Assembly (NCBI GenBank): GCA_000827325.1
Contig: KN832878.1
Coordinates: 124,001 to 188,000 of the forward strand
DNA: 64,000 bases
Direction of reading: 5' to 3'
Origin: Oidiodendron maius Zn
Lineage: Eukaryota > Ascomycota > Leotiomycetes > Myxotrichaceae
The position numbers were made by a program, and so were the translations under genes. The notes under the pieces were generated by a model that saw only the letters and a program-made list of their open reading frames with translations, ran no database searches and was not told the origin of the DNA. Shown here one piece after another: positions 11,999 through 23,065 of this stretch. Numbering within the stretch: position 1 is the first letter of the stretch; each line of letters opens with the position of its first letter.

Positions 11999-13179
11999 TT
12001 GATTTGGGCCGGAATTTGTACTGGGGACAAGGTTTGCAATATCCATGGCGAGATGCGGCGTACACCAATGTTGGATAGAAAAATCCCTGTTTTACGTACT
12101 GTATGGTACAACCAGGGTTCGGCATTTGCATGCCGGAGGATTATTCATATTCCCTTCTGGATTGTAAGGTCTGTTGGACTAGAGCTGATTACTACCTATG
12201 TACTCACTGGTTAATCTTTATTACTACTCAAGGCAAGCTTCCACATACCCTGCTGATTGTGACTGACAGCGATGCCTCAATGCATTCAGAGATATCCACC
12301 CCCTTCATATAGGCAGATTAGCATAACTGGCAGTACGCCAAAACGTAAGAGTTCCCTTAAAGACACCAGTTAGAGCAAGATTGATCCAAGAGCTTGTTCC
12401 CTATGATTCTATTCTGTCCCCCGTGCAGCACAATTTGAAGAGTAATCATTGTTCACGACATAATAGTTACTCTGTGTCGACCATATTCTGTACCTAGGCA
12501 CTTTAGGTGACACATTCATGATGGCCAGGAGAGGTTCCAAGAGATTTTAGCATCTCCAACCCCTTACTATTCTAACTCTCTCCCATTTAGAGGTTTTGTA
12601 GTGCTATGATATTTCTGCCAAGCTTTCTGGCCCTGGATTCAATTATTACGCCCCATTAGTTGCTTATCGATGCATCAAATTCCTTCTGTCGAGCTGCATC
12701 AAATAGTCGTACTGAGGATGTTGCATTCTCTATATTTTATGTAAAGGATATCCGAACATTCGGGTCCGCGCGAATGGCGTGTATATCCCTTACGGGCCGT
12801 AACGGAGAGACACACAGTATAAATAGTGTGGTTATATGCAACCTAGAACCTTAGTCAACCCGATACAACTGATTCCACTCTTACCACGATGGACCCTTTG
12901 ATCTTGTAACCTCTGACAATTTATTAACTAGTAATTCCTATCGGTCTTCAGAAAACTCTAGTATATATTGAGCAAGCGCAGTGCTGTCCCCTCAAAACGC
13001 AGAGGCAGGGGGATACCCCGCAACTCCGCAACTCGAGAAATCCCGCTCCGACTTTATCCACCGGAAAATGTCAACGAACCCTGCAGCTATTTAAAAGCCC
13101 TTGCATCCTCTCTCACGCAAGGCTGGGATTGTCTCGATATCCTTTTCTTCGCTCTGGCCGGAGGGACCCTAGGCTTGCT
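11999..13179. promoter_or_regulatory. Intergenic region with candidate promoter of the C2H2/C6 gene
   Basis: AT-rich spacer of about 1.2 kb. TATAAATAG occurs at 12818-12826 and TATTTAAAAG near 13087-13096, the latter about 90 nt before the next gene's ATG. Small open frames carry no motif. Confidence 0.4.
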
Positions 13180-16100
13180 ATGACCAACTCGCCGACCAAA
13201 GCATCTGTGAGATGCAGCACGTGCGGAAAGAGGTTTACGAGAACGGAGCATCTCAACCGCCATTTTCGGAGTCATACGAGAGAGAGACCGTTTGGCTGCT
13301 CGATTTGCGGCAAACGGTTTTCCAGAACGTGAGTGGGGACTCTACAATGACCTTAAAGCGACTTTTAAGATGATTTTACTAAAGCTCAAAACAGTGATAT
13401 CCTGCATCGTCATGAAGTAGCCCACGAGCCTGAAGCCACAGAGAAGGTACTACGTGCTACTGCAGGGAACTTTCGGGCTTGTACGAAGTGTGCCGCTGCT
13501 CGTGTCAAGTGTAGTGGAGACCAGCCTTGTCAGAGATGCTCGACTAGGTCCATTAATTGCCAGTATCCCCCCATGAAGAGGCGGAAACTCTCAGGAGAAG
13601 CCGGCCCAGATCACGCTATAGAAGTAGCAACTCAGAACGTTTATGTCGAATACACTGCTCAAGGAGCCTCCATAGATGAAGCCATGGCTCATGACACAAC
13701 TCAAGTAGACCTACCTGAAAATGTGCCTCCATGCGAACAACCCTCCAATGCGGTGATTTATCAAAATGCGACGGCACAGAATTTAACAAGCCTTGAGACC
13801 GGCCAACTTAGTCCAATCCGAAGAGTTCCGCATCACCAACTACCTCGAAGTACATGGTCAAATGGTTCTATGCAGTCTCCAACTGGTAATCCCATTCATC
13901 GCCAGTATCATGATTTACAGAATAGTGAAGATTTTCTCCTGTACCAAAACGACGTTCAGTTTTCTAATAGAGAACTCTCTTCGATTAATTGGTTACCTCT
14001 TAGCGATTCAACTTTTGAAAATTGGGACTTCGAAGAGCTGGGCAGACCAATTCCCGAAGAAAGTTCAGGCCATTTTCTATCGGGTGATGTGCAACAGCCA
14101 AACACAGCACGAGACATCATGGAAAACTTCGAGGGTGATGAGAATGCGTATCAAAATACTACAGGGAGGTCTAGTAATGATCATATCTCTCCTGCACAAA
14201 CAGCTCCCGTATCGGCATACAGTGATTCTCACTCTGCCTCGACGGCAAATCAAGATGAACGTTCAGGATATTACGTTGATGGAGATGGTGGAAGGATAAC
14301 AACATCAGTCCGGCTGCGAAGGCATAGATCTATATCGAAAGACGGAAGTTCTCCGCATAGCGGGCGGAACCATATAAGTAACCCAATATCTAGTTCCTCG
14401 CATGTCGAACAAGGAAGTGCAAAGTCGCCTTCATGGATTACTATGGAGACCTACAACGAGATTATGGATCAAGGCTGTACTACTCCATTTCCAACCATAT
14501 CATGGAGCAATCTTAATCTTTATGTCCAACTATATTTCGACAAGTTCCATTCCCTATTTCCAATCCTCTACAAACGTCATATTGGCCTGCATCGAGATGG
14601 GTGGATTCTTGTGCTAGCAGCTGCAACAGTGGGGGCGGCCTACGGAAACACTCTAGAGTCCCGCCAACACAGTGAGGAGCTGCACGAGTTCCTTCATCGG
14701 TCCTTGGAGATTCACCATAACTTTCAAGATGGTGAGGACCAAATGCTTGAGCTTGACTCGAGCATTGGCCAACGTTGTGAGAATAGTATCATGCTGACCC
14801 AGGCGCGAATATTGAATGTAATTGGCATGCTCCACAGTGGAAATCAAAAGCTTCTCAAATTTGCTCACTCCAGCCGTTCTTTACTCACAGCGGCATGTAA
14901 TAGATTGGATTTACTTCGTCCTGCAGATCACATTTATCTTGACGATATCCTTAGTGATGATGACAAACAGCAAGAATGGCTGACGGAGCAGACTCGGATC
15001 AGAACTGGTTATTTCATCTGGGTGAGAGATCCTTGGAGTCCCAAAAAATGACCTCACCTAATGTGAATTAATAGATGGTCGATTGCATGGTAGCATACGA
15101 GTCAGACTTTCGACCCCAAATGAAGTTGATTGATGCGAAAGCACCTCTTCCATGCTCGGACGTTGTCTGGGAGAGCAGCGACTTGGGAAAAGATCTTATC
15201 TTTGACTCGAAGAATGGTATGTTTAACTGTAATATATATAAATTGTGTTTATTTTAACCACGGATAGAACCTCCAACACTGTGCATAGCAGTTGAAGCCC
15301 TCTATATGGAGAAGAAAGTTCTACCTAATGTTAGCGACCTAGGCCGCATCCTGATTATCCATGCCATTTATCATCGCACTTGGGGCGTCTACAATTACCA
15401 CCGGGAAAGATTATCTAGTTGGACTCCTACCGCCAGGATAGAGTCAATTGCTAGCATTCCATCTCAGGCAGAAAATTGGCTTCCATCAATCCCTGCTGTG
15501 TCACGCTGGCGAAATATTGCATGTGATGCACTTGACATTCTCCATTGGTCAGCAAACAGCGTTATTGCAGCAGCTCAAGGCTTGGAACCTCCGATTGTGC
15601 TTCACCTCCATCTTTCCCGGCTGATCCTTCTCACACCTGTAATCCAAATTCGGCGACTGGTGTCAAGTATGCTGCAAAAATCATCTGAACAGTCCAGATC
15701 ATCTCAACCTAATCCCCTTGGTCGAAAGAATGATATAGAAACCCGCAATGAAATATGGCGCTGGATTTCCCAGGATCAGTACAAAGCCCGACTATCAATT
15801 ATCCATGCAGGCGCCATATTTTGGAATATCCGGAGATACAGTTATAGCGGCCCCATTGAGCCATTCACGATATACCTTGCTACTCTTGTCATTTGGGCGT
15901 ACGGAACATTTGCAGGAGTAAGCATGAGAAGGAGACGACATATCGAGAGCAGTTCTGGAAATGTGACCACAAGTCTCGAAGTAATGCAGAACGAAATATC
16001 TACCACAAATGCAAACATTTCTTGCCCTCCTCCTGAGTATAACTCGACTACACTGTCTCCTGGCCGTTCCCCGTCTCCAGATCCATCATTCCTTCATCTT

Positions 16101-16409
16101 GATCGTCCGATTGACGATGATCTTGTTCAAACTTACGTCCGGCAAGGACATAAGATGACCGGAAATATGGGACGTATCGGAGACATTTGCGAATCGTCCG
16201 CTCCAGCGAAGATATTAAGAGAGGGAGCAAAACTCCTAAATATGCGGGAGCGAGGAAATAGAGATAGCAGTCGACAAGATGATCAGTACAGTGCAGGCAC
16301 TGCGGTCACTGATGGCCGAGTGACGTGGGGAGTAGCCGACAAGTTTCAGAATTTGCTGGAGAGACTAGCGACAGTCGTAGAGAGTCAGGACCTGGAGCTT
16401 GAACACTAG
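13180..16409 (+). CDS. Transcription factor with C2H2 fingers plus Zn2Cys6 cluster
   Basis: Large nuclear regulator of 1019 residues. Exons: 13180-13328, 13395-15021, 15075-15216, 15268-16409. Two C2H2 fingers lie at residues 12-60 ([13 protein letters not shown], then [12 protein letters not shown]); the second is split by intron 1 and finishes LHRHEVAH. A Zn2Cys6 cluster follows directly ([26 protein letters not shown]). Then come about 270 polar residues and a fungal-specific regulatory domain containing [20 protein letters not shown] and [20 protein letters not shown]. The three-module order is known in a fungal subgroup. I prefer ATG 13180 to an in-frame ATG at 13129 because a TATTTAAAAG box lies at about 13090. 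It converges on an alpha-glucoside-type transporter 265 bp away and may control the GH31 gene beyond it; that is inference. Confidence 0.9.
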
Positions 16410-16674
16410 AAAGTCACAAGGGTTATCACATATACGGCTTGAGAGATGACCAAAATCACCATTTTGCACTGTACATATTTTATGTTGCTTTTACAATTTT
16501 TGTTTCACTGCAATTTAGAGAGCACGTGTGATAATCAAAAGCATGGCCAGTGGCTGCGTGTTAAAGAGTTATAGTGTGGTGTGAGGGATACAAGGTGGTT
16601 AATAAACTATGAAGCAAACGGCATCTTGAGGTAAAGCGCATTCATCCCATCATGCAGCTGCCACCTGGCTTTCC

Positions 16675-18404
16675 TTACTTTTCCGTCAGCCACGAGTCAG
16701 TGCTCGCATACGGATCAACATTGTATTTCGAAAACTCCCTTGCTTTTACCCTCTGCGCAAATAACACATCCAATTCTTCGTAAGTGCGAGATTTCATCTC
16801 TGGCAACCGAAACCACGCCCAGACAAAGTATACAAATGCGCATCCGCCCCAGAAGAATCCCGTCTTCCCCTTCCAATCTCCCGCAGTGGGGTTCAGCATA
16901 TAGGGGTTGATGACATTGCAAATGATTTGTGCAACATAGTAAGCGATGCGGGAGAGGCAAACGGATTTGTTGCGAAGGCGAGTTGAGGATGTTTCTCCGA
17001 TGATGGCATAGCAAATTGGCCCAACAGTCATGTAGTATACGAAAAGCCAGACTAGCATCATTGATGCCTGGGCGTAATAGCCACCTGCTGCATTGCCCGC
17101 TGCTGCGCTGATAATACCGACGATGAAGAGGATTGCTGTCAAAGCCGCCAGCCCAACAACATACAATGTACGACGACCGAAGGCATGAAGAAGATACCAG
17201 GAAATAATTGTCCCCACAGCTGCAAGACCTAGTCCTCCAACCGACATTTTGAATGATATGCTAGTCGGCAAACCCGCTTGGACGAAGAAATATGTTGGTG
17301 TGCCTCCCATGGCCGAACCACAGAATGGCTGTGCCGAGAAGACCATACAGACGATTTCCGTACGACGAAGGTCAGTACCTTTGAAGCAGTCCCAGTAGGA
17401 CGTGCCTTCATCAAGATCCTTCTCTAATGCATTGGTGTGGATCATCATTGCAATTGTCTGCTTGACTTTGGCTTTTTCAGGGCCGGAGGTAAGGCGCAAG
17501 AGACTTTGCTCGGCTTCTTGATGCTTTCCTTTCCGCACTAAATACCAAGGAGATTCGGGAGCGAAGAAGAGCACAGCGAATAGAGGGATTGGCCAAGCCC
17601 ACTGAACGGCGAATCTATAGCGAAGACTCGTTATTAAAGTTTCTAGGAAAGCAGAGAGCTGAGTTTTAACTCCAAACTCTGGCGGACTACTTACGGGATC
17701 TTGTAAGCTGCTTTTGTGGTTCCATTTGAGAAAGCCGAGAGTACGCCAGCAGCAACGAGCTGGCCGAATGCCCAGCAAAGGTTAACATATACTGTCAGAT
17801 AACCTCTCAGTGCCATGGGGCAAACTTCTGAAGCGTACGCCGGTGCCATCGTTGCAAATACGCCCCATGGAATTCCACACAGTATCTGCCCAACGAGCAG
17901 AACGGGCAGTGAAGGTGCGAAGAAGGGTACGAAGACGAACGCAACTATCGACATGAGGGAGACCAAAAGGACCTTACGGTAGCCGAACTTGTGCGCGAAG
18001 TAGCCATTACTGAATGCTCCGATGATGGTGCCAATTCCTGTTCCGTTACTCAACCCAGCTTGCCAAGCCGCGGAGAGAGAGTACGTGTCGGTTCCGATAA
18101 GACGATCTCCATATCGTTGGAGAAATGCGGGTTGGGCGAAGAGGGATGTGATGAGAACAATATCATAACCCTCCATAATTATGGCTGTTGAGACTAACAC
18201 GGACCAGATAACTGCCTTCGGGTATTTTTGCAGAGCCGACAGGAACGTGAGTGCATGCTCATCAATAGTTGCTTGTTTTGCTAGGATGTCATCCTTTAAA
18301 TGGATTTCGACTCCTTCGACGTGTGATGTGACATTCTCAACGTGAGCTCCTTCATCTTTCTCCCCGGTCTGAGCCTTCTCTTTCGTTGCCGCAGGATGAT
18401 CCAT
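16675..18404 (-). CDS. MFS alpha-glucoside/maltose-type H+ symporter
   Basis: Plasma-membrane sugar transporter of 549 residues. Exons: 18404-17695 and 17614-16675. A hydrophilic leader of about 65 residues precedes twelve helices. Motifs: EGYDIVLITS in helix 1, HKFGYRKV, the family APESPWYLVRKGK after helix 6, FGRRTLYVVG, and LPEMKSRTYEELD after helix 12. The PESPWY variant and the EGYDIVLI start are typical of the Mal/Agt alpha-glucoside branch rather than hexose carriers. It is transcribed in the same direction as the GH31 alpha-xylosidase about 480 bp upstream, which suggests uptake of the oligosaccharide that enzyme hydrolyses. Isoprimeverose or another alpha-linked disaccharide would fit, but the sequence does not prove the substrate. 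Confidence 0.92.
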
Positions 18405-18884
18405 GAGGAAGTTCTAACACAGAATTCGCATGAATATTAACGCAGCCAAATTTAGAGTTGGAGTTTTGCCTCTGTCATGAAACACAAATCGAGTAGAATT
18501 TATAGAAGCACTTCACAATCTATTCTATTAGACTTAATAGATAGATATAGCTACCATATGGCATCGGTTCCCCACAATCGTTCCGTAACCCCACCGGAGC
18601 CATGCAGTTTAAGTTTTGCGGGGTAATAGTCATTGCCACCAAGTTGTACATGCATGAAGTGGATATCCTCTCTAATATATGGGATAGACCGATCTCCCCT
18701 GGCATTAGTACCCCGTTAGTTTTGAGGGTTGGTATTGATAATTTCGTTTTATCCGGCCCCCACATCTAGATGGTACAGGTTCCTAAGGGGAATAATATCC
18801 AATTGATGATTTTATTAGATATTCAATTTATACCCGCGTGTTGCTATTTAATGGCTTAGGAGAAGTATCTGTATATGTGAGGGA
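18405..18884. promoter_or_regulatory. Spacer between GH31 3' end and transporter promoter
   Basis: 480 bp, AT-rich, with no open frame of note. It must contain the GH31 terminator and the transporter promoter, since both genes read leftward. Confidence 0.4.
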
Positions 18885-21160
18885 TCAACCCTGTCTAATG
18901 AATACTGGCATGAGTTCTATCGGACAGTTTACCTCCACCATCTTCCCGCCATCAAAGCACTCTTCGCTGTTCAAAGCCTTCCATTGTGGCCCGTTCGGAA
19001 GATAGACGCTCATCTTGCGCTGACCAGGAGAAAATACTGGACAGCAAAGGTATTTCGATCCATACATATACTGAGTTTCCACGTCCCAGCACTGGGGATC
19101 TGCAGGAAAGTCATAAAAGCAAGGTCTCATAATCGGCGACCCATTTTCATGTGCATCTTTCATGAGCGTCCGAGTGTAGTCCCTTAACTCTTCTCGTAGT
19201 GTCATGTACGTCTTGCAAATCTCGTACACCTGTTCTCCGTAAGACCAGACCTCGTTGGGAGCACCGCTGAGACATGTTGCACCACCCCCTTCGCCGACTT
19301 GAGGCTGCTGAGGCAGCCGATCACCATGTAGACGCATAACTGGGCAGAAGGTACCCCACTGAAACCAGCGGACAAACAATTCACGGAAATGTTCGTCATT
19401 CGGGTCGCCTCCATGGAAGCCACCAATGCTATAAGATTCCGGTTAGCATTTACTCAACAAGCAAGTTGGAGATTAGACAAAATGACGGGGCCGCATTAAT
19501 CTCGCTGATAAAAGAATATTAAGAAAACCTCAGGTAAAAGGTTTAAAAAGTCTTTACATACTCTGTCGTCCACCATGGCAGACCCGCAAGTCCCATATTG
19601 AGGCCTGCGGCAAGCTGATCCCGAAAACTCGTCCATGAAGAAGCTATATCGCCGCTCCAAACAAGTGCGCCGTATTTTTGAGATCCAGCCCATGCACAAC
19701 GAATAAGGTTGACGATATTCTTTTGGCCAGCCTCCTCCATGCCTTCGTAGAACGTCCGGGCATATTGGACTGGGTATATGTTCCCAATAGAAAGATTTGT
19801 TCCCTGCCAATACCGGAAATTATCAAAATCGTAAGCTGTATATTCCGGTTCTAAAATCTAATGTTAGTATATGGATGCCCATATCAAATATAGTGGACTA
19901 TTGGCCATAAGACAACATATGATGAATATGATCGCGAAAACAAGTTCTTGGGGACACATACCTGCCTCATCCAGCCAAAATACTTTGATCCCCTTAGAGT
20001 AGTAATTTGCTCGAGCTTTCTCCCAGAGGTATCTTCTAGCCCCGGGGTTTGTTGCGTCGTAGTGAACAGTTTCGCCTTGAAAGTCGAGCCCAATTCGAAC
20101 CCCACGCTCCACGCGAATTAGGTAACCTTTCTCTTGCATCTCTTTGAAGTTTTCAGAACGTTTGTCTACAGTTGGCCAAATTGATACCATAAGTTCAATA
20201 CCCATATTCTTAAGTTCTTCTACCATAGCATCTGCGCTGCATTAATACTTAGTATGAAACCGCCTGGGGAAGCTTACCAGGGTCCGGCCAGAAGTTGGTG
20301 TCGAATTTCCATTCACCTTGCAACGGCCAATGAAAGAAATCGACGACTATCAGATCAATTGGAAGTTGCCTACGCTTATATTCTCGGGCCACAGTTAGCA
20401 ATTCCTCTTGCGTCTGGTACCTTAGCTTGCACTGCCAGAATCCAAGACCGTATTCCGGCATCATAGGCACTGTACCGGTCACCGAAGCATACGAATGTAC
20501 AATATCGGAAGGCTGATCGCCCGCAACTACCCAATAATCGAGGAATTTGGTTGAATATGCTTCAAAACTCATAATGTTTTTTCCGAATACAGCACGTCCG
20601 ATTGCAGGGTTGTTCCACAAGAGTCCGTATCCGCGAGATGAGAGCGCGAAGGGTACGCTAGCTTGAGAATTTCGATGAGCCAGTTCCAGGTCGAGTCCTT
20701 TGAGATCGAGAAATGGTTGTTGATATTGTCCCATGCCATAAATCTTTTCATTTTTGTCCAAGGATTCAAAACGGGTGGTAAGGTGATAGTCTCCTCCAAG
20801 ATTCGGCTTGAACTCGCGTGCTTCAACGCAGATAGCGCTGCATTTTGGATCCTGGAGATCGTCTCTGTTACGAACATATTCTTCAAGCAGCAGTTTCCCA
20901 TCGCTGTTAAAAATCATAATTTTTCCACGAGAGGTCACTGTGGCTTTTACCTTCCCATTAACAATTGATGCGCCATTCTTATCGATGTTGATTTCCGCAG
21001 CTCTTGGCTCGACATGTCGAAGAGCCCAGCCCTCTTCAGGATTAGGGAACTGGGCTTCCTTTGTCGCCCTTATCCGCAGTGCATTTTGTCCCCAAGGTTC
21101 GATCCAGAGTTCTTCAGCATCATATCGAAAAATGAGACGGTTTCCTTTGTCATAGAGCAT
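18885..21160 (-). CDS. GH31 alpha-xylosidase (intracellular type)
   Basis: Glycoside hydrolase of 661 residues that probably removes alpha-linked xylose from xyloglucan oligosaccharides. Exons: 21160-20278, 20231-19962, 19850-19562, 19428-18885. The nucleophile is Asp382 in FWLDEAEPEYTAYDFDNFRYW, assembled across intron 2 (the WLDEAEPE form separates alpha-xylosidases from WIDMNEP alpha-glucosidases). The acid/base is Asp452 in LVWSGDIASSW. Other family marks are IYGMGQYQQ, VPFALSSRGYG, DYWVVAG, EYGLGFWQCKLRY, DLIVVDFFHW and PWWTTDIGGFHGGD. No signal peptide is seen, so it acts in the cytosol and needs a transporter to supply substrate; such a carrier lies just downstream. Bacterial-type YicI enzymes are the closest described architecture. 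Confidence 0.92.
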
Positions 21161-21300
21161 CTTGTGTCTCCCAAGATTGCGGGCGGATCAAATTCAGTAA
21201 TTCATTCACAAGAGAGAATGGGGCTTGGTTCATTCACAGCACGGATTTGACGAGCAGATTGGGTTATATCTCTTAAGAGGGAGCCCAAAATGGGGTTTGC

Positions 21301-21329
21301 ATATATAAGTGTGGGATGCTCCTGCGGGG
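21301..21329 (-). promoter_or_regulatory. Candidate TATA box and GC boxes of the GH31 gene
   Basis: TTATATAT on the minus strand at 21301-21308 lies about 140 nt before the GH31 ATG. GCGGGG at 21324-21329 and G-rich strings on the minus strand near 21538-21552 fit the CreA consensus SYGGRG. That would agree with glucose repression, but such short matches are common. Confidence 0.4.
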
Positions 21330-23065
21330 TGGCGATAGACCTCCTTGCGCAGACTCCGGTGGAGAAGGGGAGAACGATATGTGAAATTATACTTGTGGTT
21401 GACCCAGATAGTTACTAGTTAATTTCTTAGGTTTTCCTACAATGCTATACCAGAGTAGGTTTTGTTCTGATACTGAGCTGATGATGTTTCTTTCGAAAGT
21501 ATTTGTGTTAACAGCCGCGATCCTTCGCCATCGGAGACCCCGCCCCCACCGGAGGAAATAAGGGAAAGCACTAGCGGTATAGTCGGCGGTTGCAATCCGC
21601 AACGGCTAGCTACGGATTAATATTGACCTGGCGGTTGTATTTATATTCGAGTCCTCTTCTAGCCTCAAGTCTTCTTATTCTTCTTCTTCTCTCGTCAGCT
21701 TAGTATTTGCGTCTCAATATAGCACTTCTCATCTGCGGCTCTACAGATGAGATCGTCCAATGGAAAAGGCTTCGAGAGATATCACAAGCGCTTTTCTTTC
21801 GTCACGGCGGACTTAACAGCTGGATGTATCGTAATCTCCTTCCGGATCCTACATTAAGCTTTGATAGATGTTCAAGTTGCTAGAAATCCTATTCCTGTTA
21901 GTGGATTAACATGTGTTACTTCTGAAGGGAGTTGGAGGAGGGTATTATCAATGATTGCATGGCGGTATAGGTGACTTAGGTGGTCAAACGAAGCCCTCTA
22001 GAACTCCTAGCTACTTGATCAAACTTTAGTAAGGGTATTTCACCTTGTAGACGCACGTTCTAGAGAAGCCAGCTCCAAAAGGAGGATGTTTAAGAGATAT
22101 TTGTCCCTTGCACTCTAGCGTTAACATGCCAACGATTATTTATGAATCGGAAAGCAGCGAACTTAGCTTGTGGAAGCGCTAGCTTTTTAATATAGCTGCT
22201 TGACTTGTAGACGACATTTTTGTGTACTATGTTTTACGAGGCAATCTAGAAAGGATGTCCCTTGGGTTATTTTCGATAGGTTTGCCAGTGTTTGGGACCT
22301 ACCATAATTCTAGTATGTCCCTATTTCTCTCAAGACACTTCCTATCAGGGGTATGTTCAAGTCTCTAGGGTAGTAACATAGGATAGTGTAGTCATCGAAG
22401 TCGTTAAAGATTTGCTTTGTTTGGGCATCGAGCTACATATATCGTTTAGACGAATGCCAACGGTCTATGTGTCACGTTCATGGTTTATAGAATTAGAAAC
22501 AAATGTAATCATCCAATTTCAGATTTTTGCTAATCATGATCATGAAGATACTAGAGGTCATGCCAATCGCCTTTATTAACTAATTATGGAGCGATATTGT
22601 CCATATCGAGGCGTTATCCCCCCCCCTGCTGAAAACTCTTTATTTAGCAAATCGTGCATCAATTTCTTCCTTTTGTTCGAGGAACTTTACTTGAGGATAT
22701 TCTCGAGCAGGCGGTCTAAGCTCTTTCTGATATCCCTGATTGACCTTTTCTGATAGGTGATAAGTCCGAAGTCTCCTTCTCCTCGGATAGCGGATCTACT
22801 TTTCTATTCTTGTCACTTGGCTGTTCCGCCTTTCTATTTCCCCCAAAAGAGTGCTATGCCTTCATCGCGGGAGACCCTATCCTAGCGAATCCAACACGAG
22901 AAACCGCACAAGTATGTTATCATAATAATTTATTCATATTTTACTCTCATGCTAAGTGGTGATTTTAATGCAAATGATGTTCTACAATGAGCATCGGGAG
23001 AATCTCACAGGATGCTGGAGCTAATAATACATATAGAGGAAGTTTAATTCACTTCACAATTATTC
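21330..23065. other. Gene-free stretch, possible transposon remnant
   Basis: About 1.7 kb without a usable open frame on either strand. The part at about 21506-21724 starts TGTTAACAG and ends TAGCA. It holds a TATTTATATT box followed by a pyrimidine-rich leader, a composition like the promoter part of an LTR. No second copy, target duplication or coding domain was recognised, so the identity is tentative. A run of nine C at about 22619-22627 follows. Confidence 0.25.
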
